The notes under the pieces: generated by a model | Database searches by the model: none | Told to the model about the DNA's origin: nothing | Seen by the model: the letters and a program-made list of their open reading frames with translations, nothing else | Position numbers and translations under genes: made by a program | Assembly (NCBI GenBank): GCA_018894105.1 | Contig: CM032122.1 | Coordinates: 35,743,404-35,807,403 of the forward strand | Direction: 5' to 3' | DNA from: Jacaranda mimosifolia | Lineage: Eukaryota; Streptophyta; Magnoliopsida; Lamiales; Bignoniaceae | Length of the DNA stretch: 64,000 bases | Part shown: in pieces, positions 12,118 to 24,276 of the stretch | How positions within the stretch are numbered: the first letter of the stretch is position 1 | Layout of the letters: the number at the start of each line of letters is the position of its first letter

Positions 12118-12236
12118 TGTCAAGGAATAAATATTGGGTTTAACTTACCCCAAAAGCTAGCTCAATATGTGATAATTATCCGAAGTCATATATAGAAACC
12201 ACAACTTATTTATTTCAACAATATGAGACACTAACA
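12118..12236 (-). mobile_element. Solo LTR of the TRIM family at 9388
   Basis: On the minus strand it begins TGTTAGTGTCTCA and ends CCTTGACA. It keeps the family words TTGTGGT, TTGAGCTAGC and TTTTGGGG in the same order as the LTRs at 9388-9507 and 9616-9741. It has no primer site after it and no second copy nearby, so it is a solo LTR. The flanks TCCAT and TGCAT may be an eroded target duplication. Confidence 0.65.
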
Positions 12237-12429
12237 ATGGAATAAGCAATAAAGGTCATAGGTTTTGTTGGAAAATTTTTTATTTCAATAATTGAGTTTA
12301 AATTCAAAGTTAATCTTTATATATGTATACAGTATACATAATTGTTAATAGATATTAATGTCTTCATGTACTAATGACTAGTATAATTCGAGCATTTAAA
12401 TAAAAGTAAAACAAACTTGTGAGATAGCA

Positions 12430-12778
12430 TACATTAGGGTTATAAATGAGTCGAAATCGATGAACCTTCTTTTAAATGCTCGAGCTCGAGTTCGTGAGTT
12501 CAGTATTAGTCGAGCTCAACTCAATAAAATTTAATTATGAATATATAATAATTATTTAATATTATATATAAAATATTTAAAAATAAAAATAAATAAATTA
12601 TTAATATATAATACTTATTTAATTAATATATAAAAAATATTTAAAAGTAGAAAAAACTCATAGGCTTTTAAACAACAAAATCAAGGTTCGAGCTCGACTC
12701 ATTATAAAACTTGAATTTGAAAAAATTCAAGCTCGAGTCGAGCTATAATGGAGTCGACTCGACTCATCTTACATCTGT
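12430..12778. repeat. TIR repeat with GAGTCGA/GAGCTCGA ends
   Basis: The left end GGTTATAAATGAGTCGA is the imperfect inverse of the right end TCGACTCGACTCATCTTACA. Both subterminal zones are packed with GAGCTCGA words, and the centre is nearly pure A/T. The structure is that of a non-autonomous DNA element. An eroded relative may lie at 1860-2290. Confidence 0.55.
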
Positions 12779-13403
12779 AGTATAAAATGTATTAGAAATT
12801 AAAATCCTCGTTACTTTTGGCCCCAAATAAAAAAGTTTTCCTATTCCTAGTCTAATATATAAACTAAGTCCGCCAAAGTTGGTACCATTTTTAATTTGAT
12901 AAAAACATAAAATATTTCGTGTTACTTAATTAATTAAAGGCAATTGCATCATCAACAATAATTAGTACAACACCGAAAGTCCCTTCTCACTTCTCAGTAT
13001 AATAGATTTCATAATTTAATTATTTGATTAATTATTAATTGTTTTGGTCACTGACTAGGACAAAGATATCGAAGAGAGGGTCAATACCAACGAGGCAGAC
13101 CCAGCATCAACTTGTTACCGGTTGCCTAATGCGTTAGGCAGTACTATTCCAACCTGCCCTAGTCTTAACTCATAATTCTGCAACTTGTTGTCTTTAGCCG
13201 CCCAGTTCTGTCTGCCAAATTATTTCATCTCAAGGGTTTCTCTGATTGGTTGGGTTCTTTCTTTTCCATTTTTGTTTTTAATAACAATACTGAGAAAACA
13301 TAGGCCACTAGAGGAATGTCCCTAATATTTTTCTTTTCCAATTGACATGACACCTACACCACAACTAGTTTTCATTAAAAATTATATCTTTTATATTAAC
13401 ATT
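12779..13403. other. Intergenic DNA with a short perfect hairpin
   Basis: A 7-base stem with a 4-base loop (TGCCTAA-TGCG-TTAGGCA) lies at 13123-13140 inside a more GC-balanced stretch. I see no gene. Confidence 0.4.
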
Positions 13404-13660
13404 GGAAATGTTCGATTATGTTTTTTCAAAATAAAATTGTTTGAGGGAAATATAATCAAACACACACTCATTTTTTTCTCTAAAAGACTAAATTTTCTTT
13501 TCAAAATACCATTTCCTATCATTTATTATCCCAAAACTTTCCCATTTTCTAATATATTCACTCAATTTCACTTTCACCCTCAAAAAATCCAACAAAAAAA
13601 TATTGATTTGACTGTTACAGTAAAAAATATTCCCCCTCAAAACATAAACAAATATGGAGT
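13404..13660. repeat. MITE-like copy, family C
   Basis: It begins AATGTTCGATTATGTTTTTT and ends near CTCAAAACATAAACAAATAT. The interior, including ATTGATTTGACTGTTACAGT, matches the family C copies at 21742 and 54699. Confidence 0.55.
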
Positions 13661-16389
13661 AGTTTATGGTGCAATCATGATTGTACATACATCATATAAA
13701 GGTGTATAAATGTATTTAATATGAACTGTTGGATTTAAAATATGAAATCATGATCTTTCTTTTGATGATTAGTTAGCGGCATAATAAAGTACATTTAACT
13801 TGCCACATGTACAAACAATTGACAGTAAATTTTGATTGTATGTTGAGGGTGCATTATAACAATATAATTGCTACCAATAATAAAATTTTATTTATTTTGA
13901 ACTTCATTTCTTAAATAGTTCCACATATATTTTAGGTCATAAAATTGGGTTTTCCATTAAATTCTTTTTCATTATTAAACCCAAAAAAATATAGGATTGA
14001 CATATTTTATATTTATTATATTTTAATTTTAATACATATTGTATTTTAATATCTTTCCATGTATTTTTTTTAATCAATGATAAAATGATTGAATTTTCAA
14101 TAAAAATGTCAAAAAATTACATATGATATACATTAATATACTTAAAAATTTATATTACAAGTTATTTTAGGAAAAGTGACAGGATTTATTCTCAATTGAA
14201 ATTCTTCAAATCAATTCAAAATTCTAGTTATATTATTATAATGTTTTGTATTAATACATTGGCTCATATGAATCTATATTTATATTTTAATATTATTTAA
14301 AAAAATTATTTTTATATTAGTTAAATTCTACGAATAAAAATAATAAAAATATAAATAATAAATGATAAATCAATAAATTAATAATTTTTATTTTTATTGA
14401 ATGTAAACGCATTTGATTTGTATTTGCTGGTAGATATATAAATACATACAATATATATACATACATATTTATAAATATAACCCCAGCCCAACTCTCATGA
14501 CCCCCAAATCCTATCGGCCGCGGTTCCATGACGAGTGGGTGCACTGCGCCCACCCCCTCCCCCCGGGTGTGTGTAGCTGAGTGCTGAAGTGTGCTGGGGA
14601 GTAGGGTGTGTGGGTGGTTGTCAATTTGGAAGAAACAAGATATTTCGTTTCTTGTTTTGTTTTTTGAATTTATTTATTTATTTACTTTTTAATGAAAAAT
14701 AAATTTAATTAAGTTAAATATTTTATTTATTATTATTAAGTATGTAACTTAAAATTATTAAAATTATATTATATAAAATAATAAATTGAAAATTTTCTTG
14801 TTTTCAATTTTTTTACTTATTAACAAAATTTAGTCAAATTTATTTTAAATATGTCTGTTTAATATTATTGACTATACAAGTTAAAATTGTTAAAATTATA
14901 TTGTAGAATGATGTTATAGATTTTTCTATTTTTTTAATTTTATATCTTAATTAATAAATAATTCAACTAAATTTATACATATTATTTTGGACATATTTAT
15001 TATTTAACACTATAGAATATATATTTCAAAATCATTAAATTATATTATTTAAGAGAATAGATTTTTATTTATTTATTTATTTATTATTTTAACTTTTTTG
15101 GAAGGAATATTTACCAACAACTAGATGAATTAAGATTTTAAAATACAAAAGCAATGACTTCTTGTGAAATTAACAACTATTTATTGTAAAAGACATGCCA
15201 CTTAATTTGAGAATAACTCATATGAGTAAAATACAATCTTACCTTATCGTAGACATGCTCAACTTTAAAATATAAACTTGCAACTCGTTGTACAATTAGC
15301 AATAACCTATTGTAAAATAATACATGCCATTTATTTAGTGATACCTCATATGAGGTAAATACGAACATAGCTCACCGTAGACGTCCCCAACAAATATACC
15401 AAAACTCTCTAAAATTAATTTTAAACTATTCCCCAAAATATAACGAAATTCATTACATTCCTCATCACATTCTCCAATGTTACTTTCAACATTTATTCTC
15501 TCAAAACACATATTAAAATAGCATAAAAAAACATAACCAAACATTGCCATTATGTTTCCACCATGTATTTTAGTAAATAAAACGATTACTAGAATAAAAT
15601 ACTTTAAATAAAAAAAATACATAGTTACATGTTATTAATCTTTTTCACTAAATTCAAAATTTAAACATAATGTGAATCTTTTGCTCGCTCCACTGACTTA
15701 ATTCTATGCATGCATTAACATCATAAATAACAAATATTGACCTTGTAGTATTTAGTTTTAGTATTTCTATATCTCAAAAAAACTTGCATCCCTGGTCTTA
15801 TTTTTGTTTCAGATTTCCTGCTTCAATTTTTTTGTTTGATTTGTTTTTTAATTGATTTTAGTTCAATTGTGATGCTGTACAAAACTGGATCCAAAATTAT
15901 TTTCAAAAATTGTTGAATTGTGAATTTCTACTTTGAGAACATGCCCTCATAGAGACGGTGCAATGCGACAACTTTTTTATTTATGGAGGTGAATATTCAT
16001 ACATGTTGAATTATGGATTGTCTTGAGTCTATTAAACTTAAGGGGCCATCTTAAATGAAACTTAGTGGGCCACTCTAATTAATTATATTGATTATTTTAT
16101 TTAAATTTTTATTTATATATCCCTTAAAGTCTTAATATAATATATCAATTAAGTTATATTATTAAAATTTTAAAGCAGAATAAAACACGTGCAATAATAA
16201 TATACGCTTAGCATATTTGGACCCGTAATCAAACTATAGCTAAACAATAAAACTGGAAAATGATATTGTGAAGATTCAACCTATATGACAATTCCAAGGC
16301 AGCTAAATTAGAAAGAAAAGCACTCGGTCTTTATTTTAAAATGAAAATATTCTTATGGTGCTTCTATTTTTCTTGTAATTAATGTAAAC
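13661..16389. other. AT-rich intergenic DNA with one GC-rich island
   Basis: Almost all is very AT-rich. The exception is about 14478-14640, a GC-rich island with CCCCCCGGG and repeated GTGTGCTG/GTGTGTG words and no coding frame I trust. Near 15533-15550 a fragment (ACATAACCAAACATTGCC) resembles a family C end. Confidence 0.4.
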
Positions 16390-16690
16390 ACATTTTAAAG
16401 CTGTGCTACGTGACATAATATTAAATTATTATATTATGTGTGAATCAACTTGTTTTTAGTAGGTCCAGGATATTAAACTATTGTACTGTGTGTGAGTTAG
16501 ATTATCCTTGGTATGTTCAGGATATTAAATTATTGTACTTCTATAATAGTGTCTTCCCTCTATAAAAGAGGAAGCTCTTTGTAATTGAAAGGCGGAGTGA
16601 GCTAAAGCAAAGCCTAGTTTGAATTGTCTTCTTACAATAATCTTTCTTATTTTTGTCAAGTTATATTCAAATTCTGAAAAATTAAGTATA
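16390..16690 (+). mobile_element. Probable LTR fragment with internal tandem duplication
   Basis: A TATA box (CTCTATAAAAGAGG, 16557-16570) is followed by GAAGCTCTTTGTAATTG, the usual layout of an LTR promoter and RNA start region. Upstream, a unit of about 50 bases containing CAGGATATTAAA-TATTGTAC is present twice, at about 16438-16489 and 16489-16540, with a weaker third copy before them. No internal region or second LTR is seen, so this would be a fragment or solo LTR. Confidence 0.35.
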
Positions 16691-18124
16691 CTCTGCAGTT
16701 GTCTTGAAAAATGATCATCTGCATCAAAATAATTGTAAGACTAATTTCGATATTGAAAGAAGCTAATGTATCTTTGCATAAAAAGACACGCCCTTGTTGT
16801 TGCACAACAACACATGGGAGGCATGGTGAATTGCTCGCGTGCATCGACCCTCTTTTAATTAGCGACATCAATTACTGATTAATGACTAGTATTACATCAA
16901 AATCAAATGATACCTAACCTTCCTATTGGCCTGAATGGTGCTGAGTACAGAAAATTATCTTATGTAAATTAAACACACTCTTACCTTTTTGGACTACGCA
17001 GTCCACTTCCAAATTAGTATTGGAATTACATATTCTTCGAGGAAGGTCCCCAACATTATTGTTTGTAGACACCTCGGCATCCAATATTCAGACGTACCCT
17101 AGATGTCAGAACCTCAACTTGGCCGACAACGTTAACTTGTGATGTTTGATCCTTCCGAATGAGTTAATAATAATTCATGATGGTCCCCTCCAATTTTTTT
17201 TCTTTTTTCTTTTTTCGTAGGTATAAAAAAAAGAAGTAGTAGTCGTAATTTTGTCTTTTTTTGCTATGATATGTTCGAACTTTTGTATTCAACTGCGAAT
17301 ATATTAGACATCTGAACAATTTACATAAATACGAATCCGATCAACGTATCACCAACAAAAAAAAAAAAGCAACTGCAAAAGGCAAAAGGGGCGGCCAACA
17401 AATCATAGTGGTTGTTTAAGCAAGTGATTTACCAGTCATCAATCATTACAGAGATTTAATTTGCCAAATTGAACTTATGCTCTTTATAATACCATTATGG
17501 AGTATTAATTATATATATAAATATTTGCAGAAACCCCCTCCCCTAGATCTTCACTTCAATTTGTGACCAAATTATATATTTGGTAAGTAGGATATATTCA
17601 TATATATATATATATATCATACAAAAAAAAAGGGAAAAAAATTGACAAACTATGAGAACTCGTAAATTATTATTTCGTTGCGTTGACATTATTATTTCTA
17701 TTTTTAACATTAGCTTATGATGATTATATCTTAGATCTCATTGGATTTAAAGTCATAAAAACTGAAAATGGATACTTAAGATATAAATAATTTAAGGTAC
17801 TATGATTAATTTTTTCTTTTAATTAAGTAAGATAAACCCCTATTGTGAATTCCATAACCAGTTGAATGTCAATTTGCTCCTAATATATAGTGATTTCTTT
17901 TTAATTTTTCTTATAATTGATAGAAATAATCAGTTATCTCATTTGGTATTTCATCATATCAAAAATAAAATCTACTATTAGTAATTTTGAACTAAAACAT
18001 ATATAAAACGAAATTAACTACCCACATATATAGGTGCGATTCGGACTCAAGCATTTCTTAATTCAAAAAAATTAAAAAATAAAATAATAATAATAATAAT
18101 AGCAACATACCAAATGACAATACA
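16691..18124. other. Intergenic AT-rich DNA
   Basis: I see no gene. A short (TA)n run lies near 17599-17617. Confidence 0.5.
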
Positions 18125-18660
18125 AAAATTATTGTTGTTTAAATAATATTATTTTTGAATAACTTCAATATATTTATTTAAATTTTCACATGAATAAAAA
18201 TAAAAAATATAATAAAAATAGTAATAGTGGGGCATAGAAAGTTGTACATGATAATTATTACATAAATTATAGTTATAAGAATTAGAATAAAAAAAAAAGT
18301 GAGAAGATTTTAGGCGTCAAAAACATATCAAAAGAGAATAGGTTATGTGTTAATAGCACCAGTAATTTTGGTACATTCAATACATGTGCTAAAATTTTAT
18401 AGTATATATAGAATAAATTAAAATATTTACTTATTTTTTTTATATAATATTAATTTATAAAATAATCTTAATATATCTATTCAAAATTTACATAAATAAT
18501 AACTAAAATATATGATAAAATTGCAAAAATTATGAGGTATCGAATATCTGAACTGCACACGATATAGTTTCTACGTATTTTATAGTTATGAGGATTAGAA
18601 AAAGAAGAAGAAGTGAGAGTATTTCAAAACATCATTCAAAAGCAAACTTAAAGGATAAAA
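18125..18660. repeat. Dispersed AT-rich repeat, two tandem copies
   Basis: Two diverged copies lie head to tail (about 18125-18340 and 18341-18660). Each has an ATAATCTTAATATAT-like core, then a TATAGTTAT-AG-ATTAGAA block, then an AGTGAGA-TTT block. Further copies are at 7830-8080 and 22280-22420. It is noncoding and its class is unknown. Confidence 0.5.
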
Positions 18661-19229
18661 CACTTTATTAATAATATAGATGATATAGATTGACTTATAG
18701 TTGTTTCATTATGTTCATTTTAACTGAAATGTGTTACGCTAACGAAATACACATTATAAAAATAAGTAAATTTTTTAAATGAATTTTTTTTATACACATG
18801 CATGTCAGAAAATTCACTAAGTTCAAATTAAGCGGATGATTTGTGAAAGTAACATATCCAATAATCTATTAATTAATCAAATACTCGTGAATAAAAAATG
18901 TTGAAGATGGCAATCCTCACTAATCAAAAAGCAGTTAAATATCTTAATAATCTCTTTGTTAAGTATAATGTTTTCCTTCAAAATTATAATTTACAATTCT
19001 TTTTTGCTCACTGATGATTCGATACCCATTTTAACCTAATGGTGATATTAGAAGAAAATCCCCTTATTGATATCAAGTAATAAATTTAAAAGGTAAAGAA
19101 CATAATTAACCAAATTTGCAAACTTAATACAATGGAACTCGAATTGATTTTGAAATACCAAGAAATAGTAGCTGACATTCAGAATAATAGTACCGTATAA
19201 TTTTCTTGTCTAAGATTATAATGGAGTGA
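18661..19229. other. Intergenic DNA
   Basis: AT-rich DNA with no gene visible. Confidence 0.5.
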
Positions 19230-19620
19230 CGATAAGCGATTGATTGGCCGAGGGTGCCCCGCAGGATGCGGCCGTATTGGAATGGTTCTTGCCGACTGAG
19301 TACCACCAAAGTTTTACTCAACTGACTCCTACAGCGACAAAGTTGGACCGGTCCAATCTCGGTCCACCTCGTAGCACACACATCCCAAACAGCCGCCACT
19401 CCGACGCAATTATACAAGTCGTAGCCTGACCTCTTCTCTTTTTGCAGCAATTAGCCACGTGTCCCTGTGGGCCCGCGGCCTACTCGGCGGTTAAGTCATC
19501 ACTCACCGTTCATAACCCCGCCACATGTCTTGTTAGCTAAAGCACGTTTACTGGTTCCTAATCACTGGCGCCAACAACCTGCACGCTCCTGTGTCGATGA
19601 GACGCATTTTTTACTCTCAC
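19230..19620. other. GC-rich island of unknown role, with a G-box
   Basis: About 390 bases of clearly higher GC content sit in very AT-rich DNA, with short open frames on both strands but no recognisable protein. A GCCACGTGTCC G-box/ABRE-type word lies at 19454-19464. It is about 0.85-1.2 kb upstream of the TATA box at 20442, so it could be a distal regulatory block of the 20711 gene, a decayed exon or an unrelated transcript. Confidence 0.35.
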
Positions 19621-20440
19621 TTTATTGCACAAACAATTGGGAATATCATTTATATTTAAATTTTTTTTTTCTACTTCTAAAATTTAAATAAAAATCATTC
19701 AAGTGAAAATTGAGGGGGGAAAAATAACTTATGCATCTATAATAAAAATATCATGCAATGAAAATTAAATCAATTACATTAATAATATATCAGTGCAAAC
19801 ATGATATTGTATTTTCATATCGAGTGTATATAAATGGATAAAATCTGCAATAATGAAACAAAAAAAAAATCAACACTTAAGTATTAGTTGTTTTCAATAC
19901 GTGCATGAATAAAATATGTTGCTTGTGAATGAATAAATAGTGATGCTGATCACAACAACCAACGTGTGATGTCTAGTTAGACATTTTCTTGACTCCCTTT
20001 TTTTTTTTCTCAAAAAAAAAAAAAAGAATTAGGAAGAAAGTTAAAAAGTACTTATTGGATCAAAATTTTCTAATATATCGAGTAATAAAATTCATTCATA
20101 GTTATTCCATTACAAAAATATATGTAGGCTTACAATTTTTAATAATCAAAATTCTAAAATTTACGCATAATTAAAATATGTCCAATAAGATTATACTTAT
20201 CTTAAGCTTTCTTGTCGAGTGTTTCTCACATTAATAATAAAAATAACATCACACCAAAAAAAAAAAAAATCTTTATATTGACGTAAGACAATAATTACTA
20301 CTCAATAAACACATGATAAGATAATGTTATCCCCAATCCCTTAAACAGTCAATCCTATGCCAATTATGAAATATCCGGAAAGCTTCAGAGATGCCTCTCA
20401 TTATCTTACCAAACAAATCCCAAATCCCATTTTCTTCTCT
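19621..20440. other. AT-rich upstream DNA
   Basis: I see no gene. The last 100 bases are the proximal promoter of the gene at 20711. Confidence 0.5.
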
Positions 20441-20441
20441 T

Positions 20442-20450
20442 GTATAAAAT
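20442..20450 (+). promoter_or_regulatory. TATA box of the At4g22758-like gene
   Basis: GTATAAAAT stands about 30 bases ahead of a pyrimidine-rich leader (TCTTTCTAAG, TTTTCTCTCTCTACG). It is 260 bases ahead of the chosen start codon. Confidence 0.6.
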
Positions 20451-20547
20451 CCCTTGGCATCACCCACGATTTCTTCGGTCTTTCTAAGCAATAATTATTT
20501 TCTCTCTCTACGCTTCCGCCACTATAAGCCGCCGTGGCATTCTGGTT

Positions 20548-20646
20548 ATGTACGCTGACGGCCGCCCAGAACCTGAGAGCCCTCTCTCTTCCGCAGCTCT
20601 CGGCTTCCCCCGAGTCCGCTTCTTTCGCTTCCGCCGCCTAAGGTAA
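20548..20646 (+). other. Upstream ORF, 32 codons, arginine-rich C-terminus
   Basis: ATG at 20548 opens a GC-rich 32-codon frame ending TAA at 20644-20646, within the presumed 5' UTR. The predicted peptide ends in a basic, aromatic run (RVRFFRFRRLR). It stops 64 bases before the main start at 20711 and is not in frame with it. It could be a regulatory uORF. It could also be part of an alternative first exon, but a splice at AAG|GTAATC (20643/20644) would leave the wrong phase for the main frame. Confidence 0.4.
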
Positions 20647-20710
20647 TCTTGAAACATATACAGATTGTAAACACATATATTAGAAGCATTTATACTGGTA
20701 TATCTTTCGA

Positions 20711-21448
20711 ATGCCGTCGCCCAAGAGTCACCGGAAAGGAGGTCATGAGAAGAATAAGAAAGGGAGGTTGTCGGAGAAGGCGTCGTCGTTTCACGGCAGA
20801 GGTGCCGGAGTGGTGGCCGAGATGCTACCGAGGCCGAGGACGGTGCCGGACTTGATTTCCGGGAGAAGAGCAGCGGAGGAGACGGTGGCGCCGGGAAGGC
20901 CGCCGAAGCTCACGAAGTTGCTGTTGAACGTGACGATACAGAGGAGCCTTGGCCCCGTGCACGTGCTGATGTCACCGGATGCCACTGTGGAGGACTTGAT
21001 TGCTGCGGCGCTCCGCCAGTATGTGAAGGAGGTGCGGCGGCCTGTTCTTCCTTCGACGGACTCTTCACGCTTCGACCTCCATTACTCCCAGTTTAGCTTG
21101 GAAAGTAAGTCTTCAATTTCTTAAATTGTTAAAGAAGAAATTCAATGTATGATCATAGAAAGATTAAAATAAGAACAGTTTGATTCATTATTTAAAGATG
21201 AAATAGTCCAATAGAAAGAGCTAATTGTATTAATTGGGTGATGTTGTACAGGTTTGGATAGGCAGGAGAAGCTAATGGAGTTGGGTTCAAGAAACTTCTT
21301 TCTGTGCCCAAAACAAGCAGCCGCGGAGCCCACCGTGGAAAGTGGTGGCGCCGCCGTGAGCACGTCGACTTCCTACTGTTCAAAGGAAGCTGATGAGGTT
21401 GTAAAGAAGGGGTTACCTTGGCTCAAATTCATGAATTTTTTGCTGTAA
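20711..21448 (+). CDS. At4g22758-like protein (DUF7054-type ubiquitin-like domain)
   Basis: Two coding exons, 20711-21104 and 21252-21448, are joined at GAAA|GTAAGT and TACAG|GTTTGG in frame, giving 196 residues. The N-terminus (MPSPKSHRKGG) is basic and hydrophilic. The centre, from about residue 55 to 120, is the conserved part: KLLLNVTIQRSLGPVHVLMS, then the VEDLIAAALRQYVKE helix, then FDLHYSQFSLESLDRQEKL, ending NFFLCPK. From family knowledge this is a plant-only domain with a ubiquitin-like fold found in At4g22758-like proteins, and no biochemical role is established. The tail is serine- and alanine-rich and ends LPWLKFMNFLL. The start chosen is the first ATG in this frame that keeps the conserved domain. 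There is a TATA box at 20442 and a uORF at 20548. Confidence 0.85.
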
Positions 21449-21741
21449 AAGAGGCTCATTTACAGCCACTGTTGTGCTCGTAATTCTTTTCAAAGTAATC
21501 TGTAAAAAATAGTAGGTTAAGATTGGGAAGATTGTGGATTAATGAAATTAATTCTAGATTTTGTCCTTAAAGTTCAGCATATTATTCATAATTCTAGTGT
21601 GGTGGTCATGCAATCAAGGAAAGGAAATTTGCTCTCATGTATGTCCACAAAAATGTGTCCACTTGTTATGTTGTAGCTTTTGGCATTGGATATTGACATT
21701 TGCCTAAATTAATTTCTACAGTACCAAATTTCAGATACATT

Positions 21742-22079
21742 ATTGGGAATATTTGGTTATGTTTTTCCGAAATAACATTGTTTTGGAGAAACATAACTAA
21801 ACATATCCTTATTTTTTTTTCAAACTACACATTCTCCAATATATATATATACATACATCATATATATTTTATTATTATTCTAACATTAAAATAATCATTC
21901 AATTCCATTTTCACCCAAAAAATCTGATAAAAAAATATTGATTTGATTGCTACAGTAAAAAATATCTATGCCAAATCATAAACAAATATACCAAAAAACA
22001 ACTTTCATATTCTTCAATAATTCATTCTCCCAAAATATATAATAAAATCAAACAAAAAACGTAACCAAACATTACCATT
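21742..22079. repeat. MITE, family C
   Basis: The ends are inverted: AATATTTGGTTATGTTTTT at the left and AAACGTAACCAAACATT at the right. The interior is AT-rich and noncoding. It shares ATTGATTTGATTGCTACAGT and ACATTAAAATAATCA with the copies at 54699-55019 and 13404-13660. Confidence 0.7.
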
Positions 22080-23249
22080 GGAATTGAGCAGCCCTTTTTT
22101 TTTTTTTTGGAAACCTTTATAGCATTACATCAAGATTTCAAAACATTAATCAAATAATAACATTATGATTGAAATATTAAAAAATATATATAGAAAAAAA
22201 AAAGAGAGAGAAAATTCATGTCACCAATTGAAGGACGTTTTGTTGAGGTTATGAGTCAGTAAATGTATACTAGTATCTTTGGCTCATTTTATGCGTGCAC
22301 TATAAAATAAATCAAAGTATTTATTTATTTATTTGTTTTATATAATATTATAATATCCTGAAATAATCTTAATATATTTATTTGAATTTTAAGGACAATA
22401 AAAAGAAAAATCTCATGATAATTTTTTTAAAAAAAAAAGTAAAATTAAAGAGAGAAAAAAGAAAAATAAAATAATCTTGTTGTTGTCATTTAAAATAAAA
22501 TTAATTTTGTCAATCGCTGGAAAGTATATTAAATTAGTTATAAAAACTCTAGCATTTTAGAAATAATATAAAAATGATGACATACAAAGTAAAATTGAGA
22601 TACTGTGATAGGATGATGTGTGGTTTAATGGTGCACAGTTAAAACAGAAAAGCGTAATTAGTACAAAAATTAAAAATATTATTGACAAGAAGCTAAATGA
22701 TAATAAGAAAGATGTCAAAAATTAAATATATTAAATGATAAAAAATTTTGTTTTGTCGCATAATGATTTTCCTGCATTTAATAGTGTTAATAATTATTAC
22801 ATATACTATTTATCAACAGTGAAAATTTAAAAATTCAAAATTTCATCAATATCAAATTTAATTATAAAATTGTTATTATTGCAAAATTTTAATTATTATC
22901 ACTTACTTAATACATATTATTGATGTAATTTTCATATTATCATTTCATATTTTGTCACTAATATTAAATTAGTGAAACACACATAAAAAGCACAATAATT
23001 ATGTTGTGATGCATATGCTAGTAAAGGCATTGCACGCATAAGTCGCATCAAATTTTTCGGATCAAAAAGTTGAATGTTGATTAGTCTTTCATTGTTTGTT
23101 GTCTCAATTTTCCTATTCAAGCTTTAATAATACTAAAGTATATGTTTCTTGTTACTATGTTAGTTTCTTGTGGCCCATCAGCTGGTAATTAATCATATTC
23201 TGATTCAGTGGAGCAAGAGCCAAACTCTTTTTATACCTTTGCCTCTTTG
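22080..23249. other. AT-rich intergenic DNA
   Basis: A copy of the dispersed repeat seen at 18125 lies at about 22280-22420. I see no gene. Confidence 0.5.
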
Positions 23250-23545
23250 GTTTTGGTTTTATTTTCATTTTCGGTTTCCATTTTCATTATTTTATTTTTT
23301 TTTAAAAAAATAATTAATGAAAATGAGTTCGTATTTAGATAGGTTGTTGAAAAAATAATAATTATGTTGGATTAATAGGTTTTAGATGGAGAAATATAGT
23401 AATAATGTATGTAGGTTATTGGAAAATGTGTTTTGAAAATAAAAATAAAAATAATGTCGGGTGAAATATATAAAAAGTAATATAATTTAATTTGTAAATA
23501 GTAGAAGATGCGAAAATAAAGTTTGAAAATGAAATCAGACAGGCC
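23250..23545. repeat. MITE, family A
   Basis: GGTTTTATTTTCATTTTC at the left faces TTTGAAAATGAAATCAGAC at the right. The interior words AATAATAATTATGTTGG and AATAATGTCGGGTGAAA match the copy at 31831-32111. Confidence 0.6.
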
Positions 23546-24002
23546 TTCGCTGCTCCTTCTCATACTAATTTTTTTCTCTTGTTTCTTGCCTTATTGTTAT
23601 TCTGGCTATTTATTTGGTTTGAATCACCACAGACGACGGGTTTAATAGAATTAGTGTTAGCTTGAGTAAAGCTACCTCATTGTATCTGAAAAATAAAAAT
23701 TTTAAGATAAAAATGGTATAAATTAAGATTATAAAATTTGATTTATTGCGAATACAATCCTTATTCTGATACTTTAATAAATTTTTCTTCAATAGATTGA
23801 CTTTGTTACTTTAAAAGGAAAATTTGACTCTTTAATTTTTTTTTTATTTCTAAACCTGATTTTTCTTTCAATTATATATTCTATTAAATTTTTGATATGT
23901 TTTTTCAATTAAGAAATAACATTATAGTGCGGAAATTATATATTCTATTACATTTTAATACAACCTCATATCAAGGCTTCGATTTAACAAATGTTAAAAA
24001 TA

Positions 24003-24195
24003 AAGGCCCACAAACAATGAGCATAACTGAAACCAGTAAGGCCCATATAGATGCCCAAGCCCAACTAGAAAGGTCCGTCTGGAGGGTAAATCGAAATTTT
24101 TTAAAATAAGAGGCCAATTAAATTCAAACCAACCTACAATTAATCGAAAAACCCTAGGTCAGGACAATAATACCCACTTTCTCCTTATATAAAAC
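24003..24195 (+). promoter_or_regulatory. HD2 gene promoter: GGCCCA motifs, telo-box-like element, TATA box
   Basis: GGCCCA words at 24005-24010 and 24040-24045, plus AGCCCAAC at 24059, are site II-type elements bound by TCP factors in plant growth and translation genes. AAACCCTAG at 24149-24157 resembles a telo-box. TTATATAAAA at 24185-24194 is the TATA box. The start codon follows at 24277, leaving a leader of about 50-60 bases. This layout fits a gene expressed in dividing cells. Confidence 0.65.
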
Positions 24196-24276
24196 CCCTC
24201 CAAAACCTCTCTCAGTCAAATCTTCCACTTCCCGCATTTTTTGCTGTCTTTTGGTATTCTTGTGGGTGTCAAGAAA

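Noticed and set aside
20791..20985. Minus-strand ORF inside the At4g22758-like exon
   Set aside because: Antisense shadow of a GC-rich coding exon.
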